Shown: positions 17,516 to 26,213, counted from the first letter of the stretch. The stretch: DNA of 64,000 nt from Burkholderia lata (GCF_902499335.1 NZ_CABVQK010000008.1:186001-250000), one strand, 5' to 3'. The notes: generated by a model not told the origin, from the sequence alone. Numbers and translations are program-made.

Positions 17516-19000
17516 TTACGTGGCCGCGGTGGCTTCCCGTACGAGGCGGCCGAGCGTTTCGAATGCCGCTTCGTGCGCCGCATCGAACACGCGCGTGCAA
17601 GCAAGCCGGATATAGCCGTCGAAGCGGTCGGAATTCGAGAAGATCGAACCGGGCGCGATCCTGACCCCATGGGCCAGCGCGGCGTCGAACAGCACCTCGG
17701 AGCGCACGCCGTCCGGTAGCGCGATCCACAGCAGCATCCCTCCCGGCGGCTGGTTCATCCGGGTGCCGGCCGGGAAATGCCGTGCAATCGCGTCGATCGT
17801 CACGTCGCGCTGCACACGCAACTGTTCGCGGAACCGGTGCAGATGGCGATCGAACGCGCCCGAACCGACGAATTCGGCCGCAACGGCCTGCAGCAACGCG
17901 GCGTTGTGCCGGCTGTGCGCAAACTTCAGCATCTTCACGCGCGCATGCCAGCGCCCCGCGCTGATCCAGCCAAGCCGCATCCCGGGAGCCAGCACCTTGT
18001 TGAACGACGGGCAGTAGATCACCGTGCCGTCGCGGTCCCATGCCTTCACCGGCTTGACCGCCTGCGGCGCCTCGACGAGCTCGCGATAAGGCTCGTCCTC
18101 GATCACGGCCACGCCGTGGCGCGAACAGAGCGAGACGAGCGCGGCCTTGCGCTCGTCGGGCATCACGCAGCCGAGCGGGTTCTGCAGGTTCGGCACGACG
18201 ACCACGGCCCGAATGTCCGGATACGCGGTCAGCGCCACTTCGAGCGCCTCGATCGACAGGCCGGTCGTCGGGCTGGCCGGGATTTCGAGCGCGCGCAAAC
18301 CGAGGCTCTCCAGCAACTGGATCAAGCCGAAGAACGCCGGCGATTCGATCGCGATCGTGTCGCCGGGGCGCGCCACCGCGCGCAATGCGAGATTCACGGC
18401 ATCGACGCCGCCGCTCGTCGACATCACGTCGTCCGGCGCCACCGTCACGCCGTACGACAGCGCGCGCTTGGCCATCGTCTGCCGGAACTCGGGCGAACCG
18501 CCGACGGGCCCCGCATCGGTCAGCAGCGTGGGCTTGCGCCGCAACAGCCGGATCGCGAGCGCCTGCAGGCGCTCGGCCGGATACAGCGTGGCCAGCGCGG
18601 AAGCACCGCCGAGATTCAGCGCATCGGGCGCCGCGTTGGCGCGATCGATCACGCGCGACACGCGTTCGTGCAGGCCCGCGAACGGCGGCTCGACGCTCAG
18701 CGGTGGCCCGTCGCTTTCCGGCAGCGTTTCGAGCGCGACCGCCGCGCGGCGCCGCACGAAGTAGCCGGAGCGCGGCTTCGCCTCGCACCAGCCCGTATCC
18801 TCGAGCCGCCGGAACGCCTGGATCGCGGTCGACAGGCTCACGCCGTGCTGTGCCATGAATGCACGCACCGACGGCATCCGGTCGCCGGGCGACAGCGTGC
18901 CGGCTGCGATGATTCGGCGGTAATGCTCGGCGAGCCGTTCGTAAAGCGGCTCGCCGTCCATCGGCAAGGGCGGGCGGGATGAATCGGCGAAAGGCGTCAT
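17516..19000 (-). CDS. MocR-type regulator: GntR winged helix fused to fold-type-I aminotransferase domain
   Basis: A 494-residue PLP-dependent transcription factor. The N-terminal GntR winged HTH (about 18-82) contains GDRMPSVRAFMAQHGVSLST. The aminotransferase-like domain (about 125-490) has the PLP residues NLQNPLG (Asn274), EDEPY (Asp302) and SFNKVLAPG (Lys335). The start at 19000 gives the usual MocR length; the frame stays open to 19090 without conserved sequence. Regulators of this type often control adjacent divergent genes and bind direct plus inverted repeats, which are present upstream. The metabolite sensed is unknown. Confidence 0.9.
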   Translation of the reverse strand: MTPFADSSRPPLPMDGEPLYERLAEHYRRIIAAGTLSPGDRMPSVRAFMAQHGVSLSTAIQAFRRLEDTGWCEAKPRSGYFVRRRAAVALETLPESDGPPLSVEPPFAGLHERVSRVIDRANAAPDALNLGGASALATLYPAERLQALAIRLLRRKPTLLTDAGPVGGSPEFRQTMAKRALSYGVTVAPDDVMSTSGGVDAVNLALRAVARPGDTIAIESPAFFGLIQLLESLGLRALEIPASPTTGLSIEALEVALTAYPDIRAVVVVPNLQNPLGCVMPDERKAALVSLCSRHGVAVIEDEPYRELVEAPQAVKPVKAWDRDGTVIYCPSFNKVLAPGMRLGWISAGRWHARVKMLKFAHSRHNAALLQAVAAEFVGSGAFDRHLHRFREQLRVQRDVTIDAIARHFPAGTRMNQPPGGMLLWIALPDGVRSEVLFDAALAHGVRIAPGSIFSNSDRFDGYIRLACTRVFDAAHEAAFETLGRLVREATAAT

Positions 19001-19039
19001 GCAGCCGATCGTGCCCGCGCGGCCGATCGCACGCCAGAT

Positions 19040-19119
19040 ACAGATTCCGGGGAAACCCACCGATACAGCGACGCAAATTCGTCGCTGCACCGCAACAGAT
19101 TCCCGCCCCCTGAATCTGT
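19040..19119. promoter_or_regulatory. Three ACAGATTC sites in the MocR/DUF2917 divergent region
   Basis: ACAGATTC occurs at 19040-19047 and 19095-19102 as a direct repeat, and its inverse GAATCTGT at 19112-19119. The last two form an 8-bp inverted repeat with a 9-bp spacer. A direct-plus-inverted arrangement between a MocR gene and its divergent neighbour is the operator layout known for PdxR/MocR regulators. Assignment to this regulator is inference. Confidence 0.55.
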
Positions 19120-19202
19120 CGTGCCGGTGCCCGTTTCCCTAACCTGATTGCACGCTGTCGCCTCGCCGTCGCGAGGCCGCGCAACCGGGAAAGGGAATCG
19201 CC

Positions 19203-19553
19203 ATGCAGACGCATCACATCCGGCTCGACGCCGGGCAAAGCCACTTTGCGTGGTACGACAAGGGCAGCCAGGTGATCGTGCTCGATGGCGCGCTGGCGGT
19301 CACGCTGCGGCACGGCGGGCTCGACTGGCTGCCCGACGCGCCGCAGCACATTCGCCGCCTGCTCGACGAAGGTGAATGCCTGACGTTCGAGACGGCTGGC
19401 CACGTCGCGCTGTCGGCCGGCGGCACGGGCGCGGTCAGCACGGCGGTCGTGGAGCCGGACGGACAGCCCGTCGTGCTCGCGGGATTGCGTGCGGCCCTAC
19501 GCTGGCTATCCGAGCGGATGCGCGGCGGCCATCGTGTGCGCGAGCATTCCTGA
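19203..19553 (+). CDS. DUF2917-like cupin-type small protein
   Basis: A 116-residue protein that resembles, from memory, DUF2917 proteins, a short cupin-like beta fold. Visible are the HFAWYDKGSQVIVLDGALAVTLR segment, split across two strands, and LDEGECLTFETAGHVALSA. No metal-binding His cluster stands out. AAGGGAA precedes the ATG at 19203. It diverges from the MocR regulator across a region with three candidate operator repeats, so it is probably a MocR target. Function unknown. Confidence 0.7.
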   Translation: MQTHHIRLDAGQSHFAWYDKGSQVIVLDGALAVTLRHGGLDWLPDAPQHIRRLLDEGECLTFETAGHVALSAGGTGAVSTAVVEPDGQPVVLAGLRAALRWLSERMRGGHRVREHS

Positions 19554-19706
19554 AATCGGGACTTGCCGCGTCACGAAGAAGCATCAGGCTGACACCGCAT
19601 CATCCGATGGAGATTGGACTCGATCCGGTTCGGCCGCGCTCATGCAGATCGACCGGCCTTGACCGATCAACCGCCACCGCTTGCTTGGTACGCGGCGACC
19701 GTCACC

Positions 19707-20129
19707 TTACCGCGCACTCCTGCGACGCTCGACCCACTCGAATACGGCCATCCCTGCCAGCATCGCGACGACGAACACGATCCCCTTCGCCGATCCGAAG
19801 CCGATCGACACGATCGCAGGCCCCGGGCAGAACCCGGCGATCCCCCAGCCGATGCCGAACACGGCACTGCCGGCAACCATCCGCATGGTGATCGCCCGCA
19901 CGGCGGGCAACTGCATCGGCAAACCGAGCCACGACCGCGTCCGGCGTTTCGCCCATGCGAACGCAAACACGGCCACGCCCATCGCGCCGGCCATCACGAA
20001 CGCGAGCGACGGATCCCAGCGGCCCGCCAGGTCGAGAAAGCCGAGCACCTTCTGCGGACTGGCCATGCCCGACACGATGAGGCCGACGCCGAACAGCAAC
20101 CCCGCGAGAAATGCGAATCCTGCCTGCAT
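19707..20129 (-). CDS. YeeE/YedE-family membrane protein, DUF6691-type half
   Basis: A 140-residue inner-membrane protein with about four hydrophobic segments. The motifs GLLFGVGLIVSGMASPQKVLGFLDL and GIGWGIAGFCPGPAIVSIGFG (shown here in pieces) are typical of the second half of split YeeE/YedE transporters; Cys in GFCPGP is the conserved sulfur-relay residue. GGAGG precedes the start at 20129. It lies one base after the first half-gene and in one operon with an ArsR-type persulfide sensor. Likely role: movement of thiosulfate or another reduced sulfur species. Confidence 0.88.
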   Translation of the reverse strand: MQAGFAFLAGLLFGVGLIVSGMASPQKVLGFLDLAGRWDPSLAFVMAGAMGVAVFAFAWAKRRTRSWLGLPMQLPAVRAITMRMVAGSAVFGIGWGIAGFCPGPAIVSIGFGSAKGIVFVVAMLAGMAVFEWVERRRSAR

Positions 20130-20130
20130 G

Positions 20131-20565
20131 TCAGCCTCCCAGCACGTGCCGTCGCACGAAGACGGTCACGAAGCCTGCGACCATGAAGACCACCGTCGCG
20201 ACCACCGAACGCAGCGCACCGCGCGACATCCCGCACACACCGTGGCCGCTCGTGCAGCCGCCCGCGTACCGCGTGCCGACTCCGACCAGTAGCCCGGCCG
20301 CCACCAGTTCGACCCAGCCTGCATCGACCTGCGGCGTCAGGCTGTTCCCGGCGACGTGCATCACGAGCGGTGCGGCGATCAGCCCGGCGACGAACGCGGC
20401 GCGCCAGTCGCGCTCGCCCGCGCGTGCCGCGAACAGACCGCCGACGATGCCGCTGATGCCGGCAATCCGGCCGTTGAACGCAACGAGCCACGCTGCCGCG
20501 AGCCCGATCAGTACGCCGCCGGCCAACGACAGCCACGGCGTGAAATGAAGCGCATCAAGCTGCAT
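20131..20565 (-). CDS. YeeE/YedE-family sulfur transport protein, first half
   Basis: A 144-residue membrane protein with about four hydrophobic segments and the YeeE motifs AAWLVAFNGRIAGISGIVGG and GTRYAGGCTSGHGVCGMSR, the latter with three cysteines used in sulfur transfer. It overlaps the ArsR gene by 11 bp and abuts the partner half-gene. Paired short YeeE/YedE proteins under BigR-type repressors are known in sulfide-detoxifying operons. Confidence 0.88.
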   Translation of the reverse strand: MQLDALHFTPWLSLAGGVLIGLAAAWLVAFNGRIAGISGIVGGLFAARAGERDWRAAFVAGLIAAPLVMHVAGNSLTPQVDAGWVELVAAGLLVGVGTRYAGGCTSGHGVCGMSRGALRSVVATVVFMVAGFVTVFVRRHVLGG

Positions 20566-20905
20566 CGCGCCGCCCCTTCGCGGCCGGGCCGCAGAATTGC
20601 TCGTACAGCACGCCCATCACCGCAATCGCGGCCGGGCTGTCGAGCGAATAGCGGATGTTCTTGCCGTCGCGGCGCGTGCGAACCAGCGCGTTGTCCCGCA
20701 ACACACCGAGCTGCTGCGACAGCGTCGGCTGGCGGATATCCAGCGCTGTCTCGAGATCGCTCACGCAGCGCTCGCCCTGGGACAGTTCGCAGAGCAGCAG
20801 CAGCCGGTCGGGATTCGACAGCACCTTGAGCAGCGCGCAGGCCGATTCGGCGGCCGCGCGCATCTGGGCGGGTTCCGGCAACCCGGCGGAAAGATCGTCG
20901 TTCAT
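20555..20905 (-). CDS. ArsR-family persulfide-responsive repressor (BigR/SqrR-like)
   Basis: A 116-residue winged-helix repressor: LLKVLSNPDRLLLLCELSQG, then the recognition helix RQPTLSQQLGVLRDNALV. Cys39 (in LLCEL) and Cys105 (in EQFCG) are 66 residues apart, the same spacing as the persulfide-sensing pair Cys41/Cys107 described in SqrR. Metal-sensing ELCV motifs of arsenic/cadmium ArsR proteins are absent. It heads the operon of YeeE/YedE halves and presumably represses it until reactive sulfur oxidises the cysteine pair. A TTATAT/ATATAA dyad lies 30 bp upstream. Confidence 0.85.
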   Translation of the reverse strand: MNDDLSAGLPEPAQMRAAAESACALLKVLSNPDRLLLLCELSQGERCVSDLETALDIRQPTLSQQLGVLRDNALVRTRRDGKNIRYSLDSPAAIAVMGVLYEQFCGPAAKGRRDAA

Positions 20906-20935
20906 CGGCGCAGAAAGACAGTTAAAGAATCAATA

Positions 20936-20953
20936 TTATATCAATTCATATAA
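20936..20953 (-). promoter_or_regulatory. AT-rich dyad TTATAT-N6-ATATAA, candidate ArsR/BigR operator
   Basis: A perfect 6-bp inverted repeat with a 6-bp spacer, 30 bp upstream of the arsR start in an otherwise GC-rich context. AT-rich dyads overlapping the -10 region are typical operators of BigR-type ArsR proteins. Confidence 0.5.
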
Positions 20954-21001
20954 CGTCGAACCTTGCCACTTTCCGACAGGCGGCCTTGCGCCCTCCTTCG
21001 C

Positions 21002-22363
21002 TCAGGCCTGCTCGCCCGCCATCGCCTTCGCGGCGGGCATGCGCGCCGCATCGGCACGCACCACGCCGAGCGCCAGCACCGCAATCCCCGCGATCACGCA
21101 CGGCGCCGCGACGACGGCAAACGCCGTCGACAACGGCACGCCCATCGCCAGCATCGCGCCGCCCGCCATCGATCCGACGACCGAGCCGCCACGGCCGATC
21201 CCGTTCGCCCAGCTCACGCCGGTGGTGCGGCACTCGGTCGGATAGAACGCGGCCGACAGCGCATTCGCGCCGACCTGCGAACCCGATACGCAGAAACCGG
21301 CCGCGAACACGGCCAGCGCGGCGCTCCACGGCGACGCGGCAAACACGCCGATCGCCGCGACGAACACGCCGGCCGCCGCGTAGCTGCAGGCCAGTACGCG
21401 ATGCGGATCGAAACGGTCCATCAGCCCGCCGAGGACGATCGCACCGAGCGTGCCGCCGACCTGGAACATCGCGGTCACGCGCGCGGCCGTCTGCAGCGTC
21501 GCGCCGGTCGTGCGCAGCAGCGTCGGCAGCCAGCTCGACAACAGGTAGATCACGAGCAGGCTCATGAAGAACGTGAGCCACAGCAGCAGCGTGCCGCGCA
21601 GCAGGTCGGCCCTGAACAGGCGGCCGAGCGGCGATCCGGCCGGCTTGCCGGCGGGCGCGGTGAATGACGCGCTCCGAAGATGCGGATCCGGCGCGATGCG
21701 TCCCAGCATCGCCGCAATCCGCTCGGAAGGTGCACCCTGATTGACGAGATAGCGCACCGATTCCGGCAGCCGCCACGCGAGCACCGGCAGGAGCAGCAAT
21801 GGCGCGGCCCCGCCGACGACGAGCACCGCACGCCAGCCGTAGTGCTCGATCAGCGACGCGGCCGCGAGCCCGCCGAGTGCCGAGCCGATCGTGAAGCCGC
21901 AGAACATCGTCGTCACCAGCAGCGAGCGGCGCCGCGCCGGACAGTATTCGGACGTCAGCGTGATCGCATTGGGCATCGCACCGCCCAGCCCGAGCCCGGT
22001 CACGAAGCGCCACGCGATCAGCTCGGTCAGGCCGCCGGCACTCGCCGACGCGGCGCTCGCGATGCCGAAGCACGCCACACAGGCGAGCAGCAGCCGCTTG
22101 CGGCCGAACCGGTCGCCGAACGGCCCGAACACGAGCGCGCCGGCCATCAGCCCCGCGAGCCCCGCGCCGAACACCGGCGCGAGCTGCGCGGGCGACAGGC
22201 CCCATTCCGCGCGGATGACGGGGGCGATGAAACCGATCGATGCGGTATCGAAACCGTCGATCGCGACGATCAGAAAGCACAGGACGACGATCGCGGCCTG
22301 AAACGGCGCAACGCGATGCCGGTCGATCCATTCGCTGACGTCGATGAACAGCGTATCGGCCAT
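21002..22363 (-). CDS. mhbT: MFS aromatic acid:H+ symporter (3-hydroxybenzoate/gentisate uptake)
   Basis: A 453-residue inner-membrane transporter of the AAHS branch with about 12 spans. Diagnostic motifs are VAIDGFDTASIGFIAPVI (the DGxD motif of span 1) and FGPFGDRFGRKRLLL (loop 2-3). The start at 22363 has a strong GGAGGAGA site. It is the last gene of the hydroxybenzoate/gentisate operon, so uptake of 3-hydroxybenzoate (or gentisate) is the natural assignment; the symbol follows the Klebsiella mhb cluster. Confidence 0.85.
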   Translation of the reverse strand: MADTLFIDVSEWIDRHRVAPFQAAIVVLCFLIVAIDGFDTASIGFIAPVIRAEWGLSPAQLAPVFGAGLAGLMAGALVFGPFGDRFGRKRLLLACVACFGIASAASASAGGLTELIAWRFVTGLGLGGAMPNAITLTSEYCPARRRSLLVTTMFCGFTIGSALGGLAAASLIEHYGWRAVLVVGGAAPLLLLPVLAWRLPESVRYLVNQGAPSERIAAMLGRIAPDPHLRSASFTAPAGKPAGSPLGRLFRADLLRGTLLLWLTFFMSLLVIYLLSSWLPTLLRTTGATLQTAARVTAMFQVGGTLGAIVLGGLMDRFDPHRVLACSYAAAGVFVAAIGVFAASPWSAALAVFAAGFCVSGSQVGANALSAAFYPTECRTTGVSWANGIGRGGSVVGSMAGGAMLAMGVPLSTAFAVVAAPCVIAGIAVLALGVVRADAARMPAAKAMAGEQA

Positions 22364-22443
22364 GATGGTGTCTCCTCCAGGAAGGCGGTCGCGCGTCGTA
22401 TCGTTGAAATGCGCGCCGCCGGAATCGGGCCAACCGCGCCGCG

Positions 22444-23652
22444 TTACGCGACGGACTTCAGGCAATCCTCCGCACGCCAGCCGTGCAGCCAGTCGAGCGC
22501 GTCGAAGAACTGCGCCTGCGTACGGCCGACCCAGAGCCCGTTGCGTACCTGCCTTTCGACGCCCTTCGCGTGATAGATCCGCCCCATCTCGCGCGCCGAA
22601 TACAGTACGCGCGCGGTGCGCGGAATCCGCACACGTTCGTACAGTGCGAACGCGGCTTCGAAATCGCCGTCGGTCCGGGCCACGGCCGCACCGAGCGTCA
22701 CTGCATCCTCGAGCGCCTGGCACGCGCCCTGCGCGATGTATTGCGTCATCGGATGCGCGGCGTCGCCGAGCACCGTCGCGCGGCCCGCGCTCCAGCGTTC
22801 GACCGGATCGCGATCGGCGGTCGCCCAGCGCTTCCACGACGTCGGCCGGTCGAGCATCTGCTTCGGCAGCGGATGGATGCCGTCGAAGTACGACAGCACT
22901 TCCTCCTTGCTGCCCTCGCGCACGCCCCAGGTTTCCTGCTCGCGGCTGTGGAACGTGACGACGAGGTTGTACTGCCGTCCGCCGCGCAGCGGATAGTGAA
23001 CGAGATGGCAATGCGGCCCGGCCCACACGACCGGCGCATTGATCTGCAGGTCCTGCGGCATGTTGTCGACGTCGACCACCGCGCGATACACGACGTGGCC
23101 CGTCACGCGATGCACATCGCCGATCAGCGCGTGACGGATCGCGGATTTCACGCCGTCGCAGCCGATCACCGCATCGGCGCGATACCGTTCGCCGTGCTGG
23201 TCGGTCACCGTCACGCCGTTGCCGTCCTGCTCGAAGGCACACACCTGCGTGCTCGTGCGGAATTCGATCAGCGGATGATCCTTGACCGCCTCGTAGATCG
23301 ACAGGTGAATGTCCGCGCGATGAATCACCGCATACGGATTGCCGAAGCGCTCGCGGTACGCGGCGCCCGTATCGATGCGCGCAACCTCGCGTGCATCGAC
23401 CGCATCCATCAGCTGCAGCCGGTCGGTGAACACGGCCCGGCCGCGCGCGGCCTCGCCGACACCGAGCGCGTCGAGCGCGTTGAATGCATTCGCCGCGAGC
23501 TGGATCCCCGCGCCGATCTCGCCGATCCGATCTGCCTGTTCGAGCAGCTTCACGCGAATGCCCTGGCGCGCGAGCGCGAGCGCCGTCGCGAGCCCGCCGA
23601 TTCCGCCGCCGATCACCAGCACGCGCCGGCCGTTATGTTTTGTCTCGCCCAT
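22444..23652 (-). CDS. mhbM: 3-hydroxybenzoate 6-hydroxylase (FAD monooxygenase)
   Basis: A 402-residue flavoprotein that converts 3-hydroxybenzoate to gentisate with NADH and O2. The FAD dinucleotide motif is VLVIGGGIGGLATALA (about 11-26), the DG motif VIGCDGVKSAI is mid-protein, and the second FAD motif is VLGDAAHPMTQYIAQGACQA. The start follows AGGAGA. It stands between the aromatic transporter and maleylpyruvate isomerase. Salicylate 5-hydroxylation is a different enzyme type, so 3-hydroxybenzoate is the likely substrate. Confidence 0.9.
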   Translation of the reverse strand: MGETKHNGRRVLVIGGGIGGLATALALARQGIRVKLLEQADRIGEIGAGIQLAANAFNALDALGVGEAARGRAVFTDRLQLMDAVDAREVARIDTGAAYRERFGNPYAVIHRADIHLSIYEAVKDHPLIEFRTSTQVCAFEQDGNGVTVTDQHGERYRADAVIGCDGVKSAIRHALIGDVHRVTGHVVYRAVVDVDNMPQDLQINAPVVWAGPHCHLVHYPLRGGRQYNLVVTFHSREQETWGVREGSKEEVLSYFDGIHPLPKQMLDRPTSWKRWATADRDPVERWSAGRATVLGDAAHPMTQYIAQGACQALEDAVTLGAAVARTDGDFEAAFALYERVRIPRTARVLYSAREMGRIYHAKGVERQVRNGLWVGRTQAQFFDALDWLHGWRAEDCLKSVA

Positions 23653-23671
23653 GTCTGTCTCCTGCTTCGTG

Positions 23672-24313
23672 TTACGCGACGTAATCCGGTTGCCGCTGCG
23701 GTTGTGCGGCCTCGAACGCCGGGTCGTGCCGCGCGTGTTCAAACACCGCGAGGCTGCGCGGATACGCACTCAGGTCGCAATCCATCCGCAACGCGTTCGC
23801 GACCTGAGGCACGAGGCATACGTCGGCGAGCGTCGGCGTGTCGCCGAAGCACCACGGGCTCTCGTCCGCGCGCGCGAGCAGCCGCTCGACACCGGCCATC
23901 CCTTCCGCGATCCAGTGCCGGTACCACGCTGTCTTCTGCTGCGGCGTGACCTTCAGCTCGCTGTCGAGATAGCGCAGCACGCGCAGGTTGTTGACCGGAT
24001 GGATGTCGCATGCGATCAGCGCCGCGAGTTCCAGCACGCGGGCGCAATGGTGCGGTTCGAGCGGAATCAGTCGAGGCGTCGGCTGGATCTGGTCGAGGTA
24101 ATCGAGTATCGCGAGCGACTGCCCGAGACGGAAATCGCCGTCGACCAGTGCCGGCACCGCGGCCGACGGGTTCACGTTCGCGACGTAGGCCGCGTCGCGA
24201 TGCTCGCCGGTGCGGATGTTCACCGGCAGCGTGTCGTACGACAGCCCTTTCAGCGCGAGCGCGATGCGCACCCGGTAGGACGTCGAACTGTTGAAGAAGC
24301 TATGCAGTTGCAC
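23672..24313 (-). CDS. mhbI: Maleylpyruvate (maleylacetoacetate-type) isomerase, zeta GST
   Basis: A 213-residue glutathione-dependent isomerase turning maleylpyruvate into fumarylpyruvate. The zeta-GST active-site motif reads SSTSYRVRIAL (about 9-19), with Ser/Thr in place of the usual SSCSWRVRIAL cysteine. NPSAAVPALVDG binds glutathione, and DIHPVNNLRVLRYL and LADVCLVPQVANA lie in the helical domain. The start is GTG at 24313, preceded by AAGG. Context in the gentisate operon favours maleylpyruvate over maleylacetoacetate. Confidence 0.9.
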   Translation of the reverse strand: MQLHSFFNSSTSYRVRIALALKGLSYDTLPVNIRTGEHRDAAYVANVNPSAAVPALVDGDFRLGQSLAILDYLDQIQPTPRLIPLEPHHCARVLELAALIACDIHPVNNLRVLRYLDSELKVTPQQKTAWYRHWIAEGMAGVERLLARADESPWCFGDTPTLADVCLVPQVANALRMDCDLSAYPRSLAVFEHARHDPAFEAAQPQRQPDYVA

Positions 24314-24338
24314 GATGTCGCCTTTCGATCAAGATGCG

Positions 24339-25037
24339 TCAGACCACGCGCACGGTCAGTTCGCCGAGCCGTTCGACGCCGACCTTCATCACGTCGCCCG
24401 CGACCACCGCGCCGACGCCTTCGGGCGTGCCCGTGAAGATCACGTCGCCCGGTTCGAGGCGGAAGAACTTCGACAGGTCGGCCACCGTTTCCGCGACCGA
24501 CCAGATCAGGTGCGACACGTCGCTCGTCTGCTTCGTTGCGCCGTTGACGGTCAGCCACAGGCCGCCCTGCTCGAAATGACCGACGTCGCTTGCCGGATGC
24601 ACGGGCCCGATCGGCGCGGAGCGGTCGAATGCCTTGCCGATTTCCCACGGCCGGCCCATTTCGCGCATCTTCATCTGCAGGTCGCGGCGCGTCATGTCGA
24701 GGCCGACCGCATAGCCCCACACGTGTTCGAGCGCGTGCTCGAGCGGAATGTCCGAGCCGCCCTTGCCGATCACCGCGACGAGTTCGGCTTCGTAGTGATA
24801 GTTCTGCGTCTGCGACGGATACGCGAGATCGAGCGTTTCGCCGTACGCGACCGGCACGATCGAATCGGCCGGCTTGCAGAAGAAGAACGGCGGCTCGCGA
24901 TCGGGATCGAAGCCCATTTCGCGTGCATGGGCCGCGTAGTTGCGGCCGACGCAATAGACGCGGCGTACCGCGAATTGCGCATCGCTGCCGGCGACGGGGA
25001 GTGCCACGGGCGCTTCGGGCGGGAAAACGAAAGTCAT
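24339..25037 (-). CDS. mhbH: Fumarylpyruvate hydrolase (FAH family)
   Basis: A 232-residue hydrolase that splits fumarylpyruvate into fumarate and pyruvate, the last step of the gentisate route. FAH-family landmarks: VYCVGRNYAAHAREMG, FFFCKPADSIVP, the metal-binding YHYEAELVAVIG (E-x-E), GYAVGLDMTRRDLQ and the PGDVIFTGTPEGVG ending. GGAG precedes the start. Only 25 bp separate it from the isomerase gene, so they are co-translated. Confidence 0.92.
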   Translation of the reverse strand: MTFVFPPEAPVALPVAGSDAQFAVRRVYCVGRNYAAHAREMGFDPDREPPFFFCKPADSIVPVAYGETLDLAYPSQTQNYHYEAELVAVIGKGGSDIPLEHALEHVWGYAVGLDMTRRDLQMKMREMGRPWEIGKAFDRSAPIGPVHPASDVGHFEQGGLWLTVNGATKQTSDVSHLIWSVAETVADLSKFFRLEPGDVIFTGTPEGVGAVVAGDVMKVGVERLGELTVRVV

Positions 25038-25091
25038 GTATGGCTCCAGCGTAAATACGAATGAAGGGGGCGCGCCGAGGTGACGGCGCGC

Positions 25092-25147
25092 GGGAAACGG
25101 GAAACGGGAATCGGGAATCGGGAATCGGGAATCGGGAATCGGGAAAC
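25092..25147. repeat. Heptanucleotide tandem repeat, eight GGGAAWC units
   Basis: Eight head-to-tail 7-mers: two GGGAAAC, five GGGAATC, one GGGAAAC, 56 bp in all, with no interruption. The array lies between gentisate dioxygenase and fumarylpyruvate hydrolase genes, inside the operon. Arrays of this type change copy number by slipped-strand mispairing and could alter spacing or mRNA structure. Confidence 0.95.
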
Positions 25148-25169
25148 GAATCGTTGAAAGCAGCCGGCG

Positions 25170-26213
25170 TCAGTCGCGCGCTTCGCGCAGCAGGTTCAGC
25201 GCGGACAACACGGGCCTGTCGGAATAGCTGAACAGCACGCTGCCGGACGACGCCGACAGCCGCACGGGCGCCCACGACGGCGCGACGAAGATGTCATGCG
25301 GCTCGAATTCGAATGCGTTGCCGCCGATGTGCGCGGTGCCGCTGCCTTCGACGACGCAGTAGATCGTCGCGTCGGTGCTGCGGTACGTGCGGCCGTTGAA
25401 GCCGGCGGGCAGGAACTGCATGAAGGTGGCGATCGTCGGCATCGGCCAGCCACCCGTCGCGGGGTTCACGTAGCGCAGCTTCACGCCGTCCCACGCGTCG
25501 AGCTCGCCGTTCCGGTACAGCGCGTCAAGCGCCTCGCGGGTGCGGGCATACGGATAGCTGAACACCGGCGACGTCGGATCGCTCACGCGATGCCGCACCG
25601 GCACCATGTTGTGACCGAAGCGCGCGAAGCTGTCGCCTTCCGGGCGATTCACGGGCTGCACGGCTTCCGGGTAGTTCTCCGCGAAGCCTGCGTCGAGGTT
25701 CGCGAGCAGCGGAATGTCAAGCCCGTCGAGCCACACGACCGGCTCGCCGCCCTCTTCCTCCGACGGGTTGCCGTGGTCGTGCCACGCCCACGACGGCGTG
25801 ATGATGAAGTCGCCCGGATGCATCGTCGTGCGCTCGCCGTTCACGGCCGTCCACGCGCCGCATCCTTCGACGATGAAGCGCAGCGCCGACTGCGTATGCC
25901 GGTGGCTCGGCGCGATCTCGCCCGGCAGGATCAGCTGCAGGCCCGCGTACAGGGTCGGCGTCATGCTCGACTTGCCCGGCAACCCGGGGTTCTCCAGCAC
26001 CAGCACGCGGCGCACGGCTTCTTCCGCGCTGATCACGCTGCCGGCCTGCATCACGAGGTCGCGCACCTGCGCGTACTTCCAGATCGCTGCCTGCGCGGCC
26101 GGCTGCGGGGATTTCGGCACGAGGTTGTGCAGCGATTCCCACAGCGGCGCCAGGCGTTGCTCGGCGATCCGTGCGTAATAGGCGGCGCGCGACGCGTCCG
26201 GCTGGGTCGTCAT
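25170..26213 (-). CDS. mhbD: Gentisate 1,2-dioxygenase (bicupin)
   Basis: A 347-residue Fe(II) ring-cleaving enzyme that opens gentisate to maleylpyruvate. The N-terminal cupin carries the metal motif HRHTQSALRFIVEG with the later WAWHDHGN; the second cupin (about 230-340) is weaker, as in the family. AAGGAGA lies upstream of the ATG at 26213. It is the first gene of the leftward operon, next to the LysR regulator, with a dyad in the intergenic space that could control it. Confidence 0.93.
   Translation of the reverse strand: MTTQPDASRAAYYARIAEQRLAPLWESLHNLVPKSPQPAAQAAIWKYAQVRDLVMQAGSVISAEEAVRRVLVLENPGLPGKSSMTPTLYAGLQLILPGEIAPSHRHTQSALRFIVEGCGAWTAVNGERTTMHPGDFIITPSWAWHDHGNPSEEEGGEPVVWLDGLDIPLLANLDAGFAENYPEAVQPVNRPEGDSFARFGHNMVPVRHRVSDPTSPVFSYPYARTREALDALYRNGELDAWDGVKLRYVNPATGGWPMPTIATFMQFLPAGFNGRTYRSTDATIYCVVEGSGTAHIGGNAFEFEPHDIFVAPSWAPVRLSASSGSVLFSYSDRPVLSALNLLREARD

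Noticed and set aside
25092..25147. Heptamer array as a CRISPR
   Set aside because: Units are 7 bp, directly adjacent and without spacers; no cas genes are present.
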